DNA from: Arthrobacter sp. CAU 1506
GTDB lineage: Bacteria; Actinomycetota; Actinomycetes; Actinomycetales; Micrococcaceae
Length of the DNA: 64,000 nt
NCBI RefSeq assembly: GCF_005047635.1
Contig: NZ_SUKC01000003.1
Span: forward strand, 62,001 to 126,000
Direction of reading: 5' to 3'
The notes under the pieces were generated by a model. That model ran no database searches and was not told where the DNA came from. It was given only the letters and a program-made list of their open reading frames with translations. Below, piece after piece: positions 44,001-53,400 of this stretch. The translations under genes and the position numbers were made by a program. Within the stretch, counting starts at the first letter, position 1, and the number at the start of each line of letters is the position of its first letter.

Positions 44001-46112
44001 GTGGCGCCAACGAAGTCTGAGTACACAGCACGCCATCTTTCCGTTCTGGAAGGACTGGAAGCCGTCCGCAAACGGCCGGGCATGTACATCGGTTCAACCG
44101 ATTCCCGCGGGCTAATGCATTGCCTGTGGGAAATCATCGACAACTCGGTGGACGAGGCCCTGGCGGGCTACGGGCAGAGCATCAAGATCACCCTGCACCC
44201 GGATGGCGCGGTGGAGATCCACGACGACGGCCGGGGCATCCCGGTGGACATCGAGCCCAAGACCGGCTTGAGCGGTGTTGAAGTGGTGTTCACCAAACTG
44301 CATGCCGGCGGCAAATTCGGCGGCGGCTCCTATACTGCCTCCGGCGGCCTGCACGGCGTGGGCGCCAGCGTGGTCAACGCGCTGTCTTCCCGGCTGGATG
44401 TCCAGGTGGACCGCGGCGGCAAGACCTACCAGATGTCCTTCCGCCGCGGCGAACCGGGCAAATTCATCGACCCGGCCAAGGGCCCGGGCCCGGAGTCCCC
44501 GTTCGAGCCGTTCGTCACGGGGTCCAAGCTGGAAGTGGTTGGCACCGCCAAGCGCGGCGTGACCGGCACACGCATCCGCTACTGGGGAGACCGGCAGATC
44601 TTCACCCCGGACGCCAGGTTCTCCTATGAAGAATTGCAGAACAGGGCCCGGCAGACCTCCTTCTTGGTTCCCGGGCTGAAGATCACACTGAGCGACGAGC
44701 GCCGGCTGCCCGGAACCCCCGGCGAAGAGGGTCCGTTCGAGGAAGTGTTCCACCACGACGGCGGCATCGGCGAGTTCGTCGACTACCTGGCCAACGACAG
44801 TGCCGTCACAGATGTCTGGCGCTTCCACGGCTCGGGCAAGTTCAAAGAAACCGTTCCGGTGCTCGACGAGAACGGGCACAGCAAGATCGCCGAGGTCGAC
44901 CGCGACTGCGAGGTGGACGTGGCGCTGCGCTGGGGCATCGGCTATGACACCACGGTGCGTTCGTTCGTGAACATCATCGCCACGCCGAAGGGCGGAACGC
45001 ACCAGAGCGGCTTCGAACAGGCGCTGCTGAAGACCTTCCGCAAGGTGATCGAAGCCAACGCACGCAAGCTCAAGGCGGGCAACGACAAGATCGAGAAGGA
45101 CGACGTCTTCGCCGGCCTGACCGCAGTGCTCACCGTCCGCCTGGCCGAGCCGCAGTTCGAAGGCCAGACCAAGGAAATCCTCGGCACCTCGGCCGTCCGT
45201 GCCATCGTCTCGCGCGTGGTGGAGAAGGAGCTGGCAGCGAAGCTGGGTTCTTCGAATAGAGGAGACAAGGCGCAGTCCGCGCTGCTGCTGGAGAAGGTCG
45301 TCAGCGAGATGAAATCCCGCATCTCGGCCCGCGTCCACAAGGAGACGCAGCGGCGGAAGAATGCGCTGGAGACCTCCACCATGCCGGCCAAACTGATCGA
45401 CTGCCGCACCAACGAAGTGGAACGGTCCGAACTGTTCATCGTCGAGGGCGACAGCGCCCTGGGTACCGCACGGCTGGCCCGCTCGTCCGACCATCAGGCG
45501 CTGCTGCCGATCCGCGGCAAGATCCTCAATGTGCAGAAGGCCTCGGTGGGCGACATGCTGTCCAACGCCGAATGCGCCGCCATCATCCAGGTGGTGGGGG
45601 CCGGGTCGGGCCGCAGTTTCCAGCTGGACGCCGCCCGCTACGGCAAGGTGGTCCTGATGACCGACGCCGACGTCGACGGCGCACACATCCGCACACTGCT
45701 GTTGACGCTGTTCTTCCGCTACATGCGCCCGCTGGTGGATGCCGGCCGGGTGTATGCCGCGGTGCCGCCGCTGCACCGGGTGGAGATCATCAACGCCGGC
45801 TCGAAGGCCAACGAAGTGGTGTACACCTATTCGGAGAACGAGCTGCACAAGCTGCTCGCCACCTTGGAGCAGGACGGCAGGAAGTACAAGGAACCGATCC
45901 AGCGCTACAAGGGGCTGGGCGAGATGGACGCCGACCAGTTGGCGGAAACCACGATGGAACCCAGGCACCGGACGTTGCGCAGGGTGCGGATCGAGGACGC
46001 CGAAGCGGCCGAGCGCGCCTTCGACCTCTTGATGGGCTCGGACGTGGCGCCGCGCAAGGAGTTCATCGTTGCCGGAGCCTCGATGCTGGACCGCGAACGG
46101 ATCGACGCCTAG
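44001..46112 (+). CDS. parE: DNA topoisomerase IV subunit B
   Basis: ATPase subunit of a type IIA topoisomerase, 703 residues. The GHKL ATPase motifs are RPGMYIGSTDSRGLMH, EIIDNSVDEALAG and DDGRGIPVD, with the lid at HAGGKFGGGSYTASGGLHGVGASVVNAL. The TOPRIM motifs are IVEGDSALGTA and MTDADVDGAHIRTLL. I call ParE rather than GyrB because a partner ParC lies 9 kb away, no recF or dnaN is adjacent, and EGDSALG with QALLPIRGKILNVQKA is the non-gyrase actinobacterial form. Its stop shares CTAG with the opposing M56 gene. Confidence 0.88.
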   Translation: MAPTKSEYTARHLSVLEGLEAVRKRPGMYIGSTDSRGLMHCLWEIIDNSVDEALAGYGQSIKITLHPDGAVEIHDDGRGIPVDIEPKTGLSGVEVVFTKLHAGGKFGGGSYTASGGLHGVGASVVNALSSRLDVQVDRGGKTYQMSFRRGEPGKFIDPAKGPGPESPFEPFVTGSKLEVVGTAKRGVTGTRIRYWGDRQIFTPDARFSYEELQNRARQTSFLVPGLKITLSDERRLPGTPGEEGPFEEVFHHDGGIGEFVDYLANDSAVTDVWRFHGSGKFKETVPVLDENGHSKIAEVDRDCEVDVALRWGIGYDTTVRSFVNIIATPKGGTHQSGFEQALLKTFRKVIEANARKLKAGNDKIEKDDVFAGLTAVLTVRLAEPQFEGQTKEILGTSAVRAIVSRVVEKELAAKLGSSNRGDKAQSALLLEKVVSEMKSRISARVHKETQRRKNALETSTMPAKLIDCRTNEVERSELFIVEGDSALGTARLARSSDHQALLPIRGKILNVQKASVGDMLSNAECAAIIQVVGAGSGRSFQLDAARYGKVVLMTDADVDGAHIRTLLLTLFFRYMRPLVDAGRVYAAVPPLHRVEIINAGSKANEVVYTYSENELHKLLATLEQDGRKYKEPIQRYKGLGEMDADQLAETTMEPRHRTLRRVRIEDAEAAERAFDLLMGSDVAPRKEFIVAGASMLDRERIDA

Positions 46113-47083
46113 GACGCCAGGCCGGGCGCCACCAGCAGCACGGTCGGCACGGCCAGCAACAGTGCCGACCCCAGCAGCACCGCCGATTGCGCCGCCCGGC
46201 CGAGGGCCGGAACGGGGGAGAGCAGCCGCCGCAGGCGGTGCGCGGTGACGAAGGTTTCGGTCTCGGCCGCGCCGAGCAAGGCCTTCGCCGGATCACCGAC
46301 GCCGGCGGTCACCGCGGCCCCCGCCTCGGGCCGTTCGCCCGCCGCGACCACGGCGATCGCCCGCACGAGGGTCTCGCGGTCCGAGGTCTTCAGCGCGTGG
46401 TCGTCGGCGAGCATTTCGGTCAGCTCGTTGACCGCAGTCCGGGCCAGCTTCGACGTGGGGAGCCACGGCAGGGCCGACCGCCAGGCGGCGAAGGCCCACA
46501 AAAGCAGATCGTGGCGCTGGTCCAGATGCGCCTTTTCGTGCGTCATCACGGCCTGCAGCTCATCGGGGGAGAGCAGTTCCAGCAACCCGTTGGAAAGCAC
46601 CGTCACTGAACCGCCGCCGCCCGGCAGGCAATAGGCGACCGGTGCCGGATGGTTGATCACCAGGGTCCGCGGCGAGTCGGCGGACGGGGAACTGAGCAAG
46701 TTCAGCAGATCGCGGTGCCGGCTGCGCTGTTTGCGGATCTTGTAGTAGGTCAGCAGCAAGGTGAAGACCAAATGGACGGTCAGCAGCAGAGCCGCACTCA
46801 GGGCGAACACATGGATGAGGTCGAGTCCGGCGTCTGGGCTGCCGTCCAGCAGCAGCGAGGTCAGGCCCCGGAGGCCCTGCAGCAGGTTGTCCCCCAGTGG
46901 TTCCAGCCCCCAGGTCAGCATGGCCCCGATCATGGACAACCCGCCGGCCAAGGCAATGGCCTGCCACAGCACCAGCGCGCTCTCCGGGCTCCGCGCCGTC
47001 CAGCGTGCCCGTGAGAGCAGGATGGGTGCCGGCCATGCCAAAATAACCGCCAAGGCGGCCAGCAGGTAGGAGGCCAGGAACAT
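46109..47083 (-). CDS. M56-family membrane metallopeptidase (BlaR1-like, no sensor domain)
   Basis: A 324-residue membrane protease. About four to five hydrophobic helices flank the zinc motif THEKAH (His182, Glu183, His186), with Glu223 in ELTEMLADDHA as probable third ligand. BlaR1/MecR1 proteins carry an extra penicillin-binding domain of about 250 residues; it is absent here, so the inducing signal is not a beta-lactam bound by this protein. It is encoded 6 bp after blaI and should cleave or inactivate that repressor. It overlaps parE by 4 bp tail to tail. Confidence 0.88.
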   Translation of the reverse strand: MFLASYLLAALAVILAWPAPILLSRARWTARSPESALVLWQAIALAGGLSMIGAMLTWGLEPLGDNLLQGLRGLTSLLLDGSPDAGLDLIHVFALSAALLLTVHLVFTLLLTYYKIRKQRSRHRDLLNLLSSPSADSPRTLVINHPAPVAYCLPGGGGSVTVLSNGLLELLSPDELQAVMTHEKAHLDQRHDLLLWAFAAWRSALPWLPTSKLARTAVNELTEMLADDHALKTSDRETLVRAIAVVAAGERPEAGAAVTAGVGDPAKALLGAAETETFVTAHRLRRLLSPVPALGRAAQSAVLLGSALLLAVPTVLLVAPGLAS

Positions 47084-47089
47084 TCGGCT

Positions 47090-47476
47090 TTAGCTGGAGA
47101 GGATCTTGCGCAGCGCCTCGGCCTCTTGCTCCGTGACCGTACCGATGAAGCGGGCCAGGACGGCCTCGCGGTCCGGCGCCGAGCCCAGGACTTCGTGCAT
47201 CAGTTCCACGGTGTGCTCTTCGCGGCTGGTCACCGCCCGGTAGCGGTGCGGACGGATGTCCCGGCCGCGCTGGACCAGCCCCTTCTTTTCCAACCGGGAC
47301 AGGACTGTCAGAACCGTCGTGACGGCCAGTTCCTTGCCGTCCGCTCCGTCGGCGGTGGCCTGGGCCAGCAGGTCGCGCAGTTCGTTGGCCGTGAGCCCGC
47401 TTTCGTCGGGATCGGCGGCGTTCTGGGACCACAGCACGTCCATGACTGCCCGTTCCAGATCTCCGAGAGTAGCCAT
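47090..47476 (-). CDS. BlaI/MecI/CopY-family repressor
   Basis: A 128-residue winged-helix repressor. The N-terminal winged helix (about residues 1-75: LGDLERAVMDVLW, LAVTTVLTVLSRLEKKGLVQR, and RPHRYRAVTSREEHT) is followed by the dimerisation helices containing LARFIGTVTEQEAEALRKIL. In this family proteolysis occurs at a site near the equivalent of ARFIG. It forms an operon with the M56 protease and is divergent from cydA. Two matching dyads in the shared promoter region are the likely operators. Confidence 0.92.
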   Translation of the reverse strand: MATLGDLERAVMDVLWSQNAADPDESGLTANELRDLLAQATADGADGKELAVTTVLTVLSRLEKKGLVQRGRDIRPHRYRAVTSREEHTVELMHEVLGSAPDREAVLARFIGTVTEQEAEALRKILSS

Positions 47477-47573
47477 TTGGTTCCTTTTCGTCTCTTAACG
47501 TCGAAGCAACGGCCCGCGGTATCTTCCCGCGACCGTGCTCTTGGTCTCTAATTTACCGTCTTTCGCGCAAATG

Positions 47574-47614
47574 TTCTACAGTACGTAGAAGATTAAGTTC
47601 TACGGCTTGTAGAA
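47574..47614. promoter_or_regulatory. Twin operators between blaI and cydA
   Basis: TTCTAC-AGTAC-GTAGAA (47574-47590) and TTCTAC-GGCTT-GTAGAA (47598-47614): identical 6-bp arms, 5-bp spacers, centres 24 bp apart. The TAC..GTA core is of the type bound by BlaI/MecI dimers. A minus-strand TAAATT (-10 candidate for blaI, 47555-47550) would place its -35 on the first dyad. The second dyad lies 51 bp before the cydA start. Binding by the adjacent BlaI is inference. Confidence 0.75.
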
Positions 47615-47665
47615 AAGGTTTTCCCGGGGTCATCCGGGAGCCACGTCAGTCCGGGAGGCAGCGGG

Positions 47666-49291
47666 TTGGAAGCACTGGAAATCGCACGGTGGCAGTTCGG
47701 CATCACCACCGTCTACCACTTCCTGATGGTGCCCTTGACCATTGGCCTGGGGCTGCTGGTCGCGATCATGCACACGGCTTGGTACCGCACCGGCAAGGAC
47801 CAGTACCTGCGGATGACCAAGTTCTGGGGCAAGCTGTTCCTGATCAACTTCATCATGGGCGTGGCCACCGGCCTGGTCCAGGAGTTCCAATTTGGCATGG
47901 CATGGAGCGAATACAGCCGCTTCGTCGGCGACGTCTTCGGCGCGCCGCTGGCAATGGAAGCACTGCTGGCGTTTTTCGTGGAGTCCATCTTCCTGGGCCT
48001 GTGGATTTTCGGCTGGGGCCGGCTGCCCAAGGCCGTCCACCTGCTGAGCATTTGGTGTGCCTCGCTGGCCACCATCTGTTCGGCCTACTTCATTCTGGCC
48101 GCAAACTCCTGGATGCAGCACCCGGTCGGCGTCGAAATGATCGACGGACGGCCCGTCATGGTCGACGTCTGGGCCGTGCTGACGAACAACACCCTGCTGG
48201 TGGCCTTCCCGCACACCATCTTCGGCGCGATCTCGGTGGCCGGCGGGTTCCTGCTGGGCATCAGCTGGTACCACCTGTGGAAGCGGCGCCGCGACGGCAT
48301 CGATACCGTCGGTGCGGACGGCAAAGTGATCGTCGGTTCGGAGCCTTCCCGCGGCCGGGACGCGGCGGACCATAAGGTCTGGCTCCGCTCGCTGCGGATC
48401 GGCGCCGTCGTCGCGGTGGTCTCCTTTGCCGGCGTGTCCCTCACCGGTGACCTGCAGGCCAAGCTCATGTTTGACCAGCAGCCCATGAAGATGGCGGCTG
48501 CCGAGGCTGCCTGCCACGACGGCACCGGCTTCTCCATTCTCTCGGTCGGCGACCTCGGCTCGAACGACTGCGCCGACATGGTGGCCGTGGTGGAGCTGCC
48601 CGGGATGCTCTCTTTCCTGGCCAACGGAGACTTCGACACCGACATCCGGGGCATCAACACCCTGCTGCCGGAGTACCAGGAACGCTTTGGCACGCACCTG
48701 CCGGACGACCCGATCTACGGCGAGCGTGCCGGCACCGAGATCGACTACGTGCCGGTCATGGAGGTCACCTACTGGGGCTTCCGCATCATGATCACCTTCG
48801 GCATGCTGGCCGCTGCGGCCGCCGCCGTCGCCCTGTGGGTGGTGCGCAAGGGCACCGTGCCGGAATCAAAATGGCTGATGCGGCTGGCCGTGTTCGGCAT
48901 CCTGGCACCGTTCGGCGCGAACTCGGCCGGCTGGATCTTCACCGAAATGGGCCGCCAACCGTTCGTCGTCGCGCCCAACCCGGATCCCGACGGCATCGAC
49001 AACGTGTTCATGTTCACCGCCGCCGCGGTCTCGCCGGGTGTCTCGCTGGGAGAACTGATCTTCTCGCTGAGCGCCTTCACCCTGGTCTACGGCACGTTGC
49101 TGGTGGTGGAAGTGAAGCTGCTGGCCGCCTACTGCCGCGGCGGTGTGCCCGCGGCCATGCCTGAACTGCTGCACGAACCGTCCACGGAAAGTGCAAAGAA
49201 GGACGACGACGGCGGCCCGGACGGCGGCGACGGCACCGGCGGCCGCGGCAAGGACAGCGGTGCTGACGACGTGCTCTCCTTCGCCTACTGA
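47666..49291 (+). CDS. cydA: Cytochrome bd oxidase subunit I
   Basis: Haem-bearing subunit of the bd-type quinol oxidase, 541 residues, nine or so transmembrane helices. It opens with WQFGITTVYHFLMVPLTIGLG, holding the first haem His. VEFQFGMAWSEYSRFVGDVFGAPLAMEALLAFF-type blocks and NSWMQHPVG follow. The usual GRQPW motif reads GRQPF. The long C-terminal tail is Asp/Gly-rich. TTG start with GGGAGG seven nt upstream. First gene of cydA-cydB-cydDC; its promoter region carries the BlaI-type operators. Confidence 0.95.
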   Translation: MEALEIARWQFGITTVYHFLMVPLTIGLGLLVAIMHTAWYRTGKDQYLRMTKFWGKLFLINFIMGVATGLVQEFQFGMAWSEYSRFVGDVFGAPLAMEALLAFFVESIFLGLWIFGWGRLPKAVHLLSIWCASLATICSAYFILAANSWMQHPVGVEMIDGRPVMVDVWAVLTNNTLLVAFPHTIFGAISVAGGFLLGISWYHLWKRRRDGIDTVGADGKVIVGSEPSRGRDAADHKVWLRSLRIGAVVAVVSFAGVSLTGDLQAKLMFDQQPMKMAAAEAACHDGTGFSILSVGDLGSNDCADMVAVVELPGMLSFLANGDFDTDIRGINTLLPEYQERFGTHLPDDPIYGERAGTEIDYVPVMEVTYWGFRIMITFGMLAAAAAAVALWVVRKGTVPESKWLMRLAVFGILAPFGANSAGWIFTEMGRQPFVVAPNPDPDGIDNVFMFTAAAVSPGVSLGELIFSLSAFTLVYGTLLVVEVKLLAAYCRGGVPAAMPELLHEPSTESAKKDDDGGPDGGDGTGGRGKDSGADDVLSFAY

Positions 49292-49320
49292 CGGCTCCCA
49301 CGGAACGATAAGAGGACTAC

Positions 49321-50340
49321 ATGGAAACCCTGCCCACTGTCTGGTTCGTCGTCATCGCCTTCTTCTGGACCGGCTACCTGTTCCTGGAGGGATTCGATCT
49401 CGGCGTCGGGATGATGATGCGTGGCTTCGCCCGGAACAACACCGAGCGCCGCGTGCTGCTCAACACCATCGGGCCGGTCTGGGACGGCAACGAAGTCTGG
49501 CTCATCACCGCGGGGGCCGCCACCTTTGCGGCCTTCCCGCAGTGGTATGCCGCGCTGTTCTCCGGCCTCTACCTGCCGCTGGTGCTGGTGCTGCTGGCCC
49601 TGATTTTCCGCGCCGTCGGCATCGAATACCGCGGCAAGGTGGACTCCGACCGCTGGCGGGCCGGCTGGGACTGGGCGATCGCGTTGGGCTCCCTGGTCGC
49701 GGCCTTCGGGGTCGGCGCAATGCTGGGCCTGACCACCACCGGCCTGCCGCTTAACGCCAACGGCGACCGGGTGGGCGGCGCGTTCGCCTGGTTCAACGGC
49801 TACGCCGTACTGGGCGGGCTGGCCGTCGTGTGCTTCTGCCTGGTGCATGCAGCAGCGTTCCTGATGCTGAAGTCCGACGGCGAGATCAGGTTGCGTGCCA
49901 AGGCCGTGGTGCTGCGCTGGCTGCCGGTGGCGCTGCTGCCGATGGCTGCCTGGGCCGCGGTGCTGGTGCTGCGCAACGGCAAGGCGGTCACGGTGGTGAC
50001 ACTGCTGATCGCCGCTATTGGCGCGGTGGCCGCCTGGCTGCTGGCCAAGGCAGGCAGGGACGGGCTCTCTTTCACCGGGCTTGGCATTTTCCTGGTTGCC
50101 GGGACGGTAACGATCTTCACCGCGGTATTCCCCACGGTGCTGCCCTCCACGATCAACGAGGCCTTCAACCTGACGGTGGATTCCGCTTCCTCGTCCGATT
50201 ACACGTTGGGCGTCATGAGCGTGGTGGCCCTGTTCGGCATCCCGGCCGTCCTGGTCTACCAGGGCTACACCTACTGGGTGTTCCGCAAACGGGTGAGTTC
50301 GTCCGCGATCCCCGCTGCGCACGCCGTCGTCGTGCAGTGA
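49321..50340 (+). CDS. cydB: Cytochrome bd oxidase subunit II
   Basis: A 339-residue membrane subunit with about eight or nine helices. The family motif FFWTGYLFLEGFDLGVGMM and LLNTIGPVWDGNEVWLI near the N-terminus, and FRAVGIEYRGKVD, are clear. It begins 29 bp after cydA with AGAGG before ATG. It is needed with CydA for the quinol oxidase; assembly requires the downstream CydDC. Confidence 0.96.
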   Translation: METLPTVWFVVIAFFWTGYLFLEGFDLGVGMMMRGFARNNTERRVLLNTIGPVWDGNEVWLITAGAATFAAFPQWYAALFSGLYLPLVLVLLALIFRAVGIEYRGKVDSDRWRAGWDWAIALGSLVAAFGVGAMLGLTTTGLPLNANGDRVGGAFAWFNGYAVLGGLAVVCFCLVHAAAFLMLKSDGEIRLRAKAVVLRWLPVALLPMAAWAAVLVLRNGKAVTVVTLLIAAIGAVAAWLLAKAGRDGLSFTGLGIFLVAGTVTIFTAVFPTVLPSTINEAFNLTVDSASSSDYTLGVMSVVALFGIPAVLVYQGYTYWVFRKRVSSSAIPAAHAVVVQ

Positions 50341-50460
50341 AGGCAAACAAGCCAAGCCTGAACCGGGCCGTGAAGACAACGCCGTTATGACCAAGCGGCG
50401 AAGACCAAGTAGTGAAGACAGTGCAGTGAAGGAAGTCCCCGTGAAGGAAGCGCAGTGAAG
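50337..50460 (+). repeat. Cluster of GTGAAG words between cydB and cydDC
   Basis: GTGAAG occurs six times (50337, 50370, 50412, 50426, 50441, 50455) in 124 bp that otherwise has no gene. Several copies extend to GTGAAGGAAG and so offer multiple start codons and ribosome-binding-like AAGGAAG words; the last copy is the chosen cydDC start. Slippage expansion is a plausible origin. Confidence 0.5.
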
Positions 50461-53400
50461 CCCATGCCGCCGGTGGGCGCCGCCGGCAAACGCGCGCTGT
50501 ACTTGCTGGGGCTCGCCGCTGCCGTCAAGGCCGCCGGATTGGTGCTGCTCGCCTCGGCGGTGGCTGCCGGAGTGGCCGGCCTGGCGGCCGGGACCTTTAG
50601 CTGGGACGGGGTGCTGCTGCCCGGGGTCATCGGTGCCCTGCTTCGGGCGGCGGCGGCCTGGGGCCAGGACGTCGCGGCTCAGCGGGCGGCTGCGGGAGTC
50701 AAGCAGGACCTGCGTGCCCGTCTGGCCGAGCGGATCCTGGAAGACGGAGGTGCTCCGGCCGGCGGCGCCGGATCCACTGGCGACGGCGCCCTGAGCGTGC
50801 TGGCCACCCGGGGCCTGGACAATCTGGACGACTACTACACCAAGTACCTGCCGGCGCTGGTGACCTGTGCCGTGGTGCCTCTGCTGGTGGGGCTGCGGAT
50901 CTTGGCCGCGGACTGGGTGAGCGCGCTGATTGTGGTGCTCACGCTGCCGCTGGTGCCGGTGTTTATGATCCTGATCGGCAAGCACACGGAAGACCGGACG
51001 GAACAAGCCGCCGCGGCCTTGGACCGGCTCTCGGACCATCTGCTGGAACTGGCCCGCGGTCTTCCGGTCCTGGTTGGTCTGGGCCGGGCTGCGGCCCAGA
51101 CTAAGGCGCTGCGCGACGTTGCCCGTGCCTACCGCGAACGGACTATGGCCACGTTGCGGGTCGCCTTCCTCTCCTCGTTGGCGCTGGAACTGATCGCCAC
51201 CATTTCGGTGGCCGTGGTGGCTGTGTTCGTCGGCATCCGGCTGGTGTACGGCGGAATGGAACTGGAAGCCGGCTTGCTCGCGCTGATCCTGGCGCCGGAC
51301 TGTTTCCAGCCGCTGCGCGACCTCGGCTCGGCGCACCATGCCAGCGAAGACGGAATGGAATCGCTCAAGCGCAGCAAGGCCGTGCTGGATGCACCGGCCG
51401 GACGGGCGCTGGTGCCCGACGCTCCGGTGTCTGCCGACCCGGTGCCGGCAAGCGGGGGAGCACCGGAAGTGCGGGTGTCCGGACTGTCCGCAACGTACCC
51501 CGGACGGGGGCAAGTGCTGGCCGGGCTGGATTTCACCGCCCCGGCGGGCCGCATCACTGCCCTGTCCGGACCGAGCGGCGGCGGCAAGAGCACAGTGCTG
51601 GAAGTATTGGCGGGCCTGCGCCGCGACGGTGCGGGCATCCGGCTGACCGGAGAGGTAGCCGGCATCCACCGCGGCCGGATCGCCTGGATCCCGCAACATC
51701 CGGTCCCCTCGGAAGCGACGGTGGCCGACGAGGTGGCACTGTATGCGGGCCTGGCCGGAGCGGCCGGGCAGGCAGCAGCGCGGGTAGCACTGTCCACAGT
51801 GAACGCTGCCGGACTGGCGGACGCCGACACTGGCGACCTCAGCCCCGGCGAACTGCGGCGAGTGGCCGTGGCCCGGGCATTGGCCCGGATCGAGCACGTC
51901 CCGGGGGTGGACGTACTGCTCGCCGATGAACCCACGGCCCATGTGGACGATCAGAGTGCGCGCGCCATTGAGGCAGCGCTCGCCGGGCTTCGCGGCCGCG
52001 TGACCACCGTGCTGGTGGCCCACGACCCGGACACCGCGGCGCTCGCCGACCATGTGGTGCCGGTAGCCCCGTCCGGCGGGGGAGCCGCCCCCGCGCTCTC
52101 ATCCGGCCGCGTCGCATCGACAGCGGGACCGGACCCGGAGCACACCGAGGCTACGGCCGAGCGCCAACACACCAACACGCCCGATGCCGGACTCGCCAGT
52201 GCCGGAATCCCCACTGCCGGACCTGGCCTCTGGCGGCAAGCTGCCCTGCTGCGGCCGTGGAGCCCGAGCTTCCTGGCAGCGCTGTGCTTCGGCCTGGGCG
52301 CGGCGCTCTTCGCAGTCTCGCTGGCCGGATTGTCCGGCTGGCTGATTGTCTACGCCAGCGAGCAACCGCCGATCCTGCACCTGATGACGTCCATCGTCGG
52401 TGTCCGGTTCTTCGGCATCGGTCGTTCGGTGCTGCGGTACCAGGAGCGGCTGAAGCTGCACGACGCGGTCTTCGACAGCACCGACCGGCTGCGGCTCCGG
52501 TTGTGGAACGGGCTGCTGCAGCGGCCGGCAGCGTGGCGGCGGCTGGCGCGCGGCGGCGGCGCGCTGGAACGGCTGGTCGGAGATGTGGACGAACTGCGCG
52601 ATATCGCTCCGCGGGCCGCCTTTGCCCCGCTGGTCGGGCTGCTGGTGGCCGTCGCCTCCTGCGTGGCCACGGCGCTGTTGATGCCGGCCGCCCTCGGCTG
52701 GCAGCTGCTGCTTTCGGCGGTCTGTGTGCTGTTGGCGCCGGCCGTGACCCGCTGGGCCGATCGCCACGCGCAGGCTACCAACGTGCAGCTCAAGGGTACG
52801 TCGCTGAACGCCGTGACGCGGCTGCTGGCTGCAGCCTCCGATCTGGCCGCCAACACGGCTGCCCGTCCGCTGCTGCAGCGGGCCCGGCGGTTGGACCGGC
52901 AGTCCACAGCGGCAGTGCAGCGCAGCGCGTGGGCCCAGGGATTGGGCCACGGACTGACCGCGCTGGCGTGCTCGCTGGCAGCGGTGGTGATGATTGGAGC
53001 AGCTGACGGCACCGCACCTGGGGTGGCCGCCGTCGTCGTCCTCATGCAGTTGGCGCTGGTGGAGCCGTTCATGGCAGTCAACACCGCGGTGCAGCAGTGG
53101 GGTGCGTGGCGTGCTGCCGGGGCGCGGGTGGCGCCGGATCTGGGCAGCACGGCGCTTCCGGCCGACGAAGCGGTGGCCGCTCGGGCCGCCGTCGACGAGC
53201 TGGAGCTGCGGGACGCGTCCTACCGGTATCCCGGCGCGGCCCAGGACGCCTTCGCCGGAGTGGATCTGCGGGTGCAGCGCGGGCAATGGCTCGCCGTGAC
53301 CGGGCCTTCGGGCAGCGGAAAGTCCACGCTGCTGGGCGTGCTGCTGGGATTCCTGCCGCTGGCCAGCGGACAGTATTTGGTCAACGGTGCGGCCAGCGTG

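Noticed and set aside
49285-52053. 922-codon minus-strand frame opposite cydB/cydDC
   Set aside because: Antisense shadow; composition dominated by Gly, Gln, Arg and His, with no domain.
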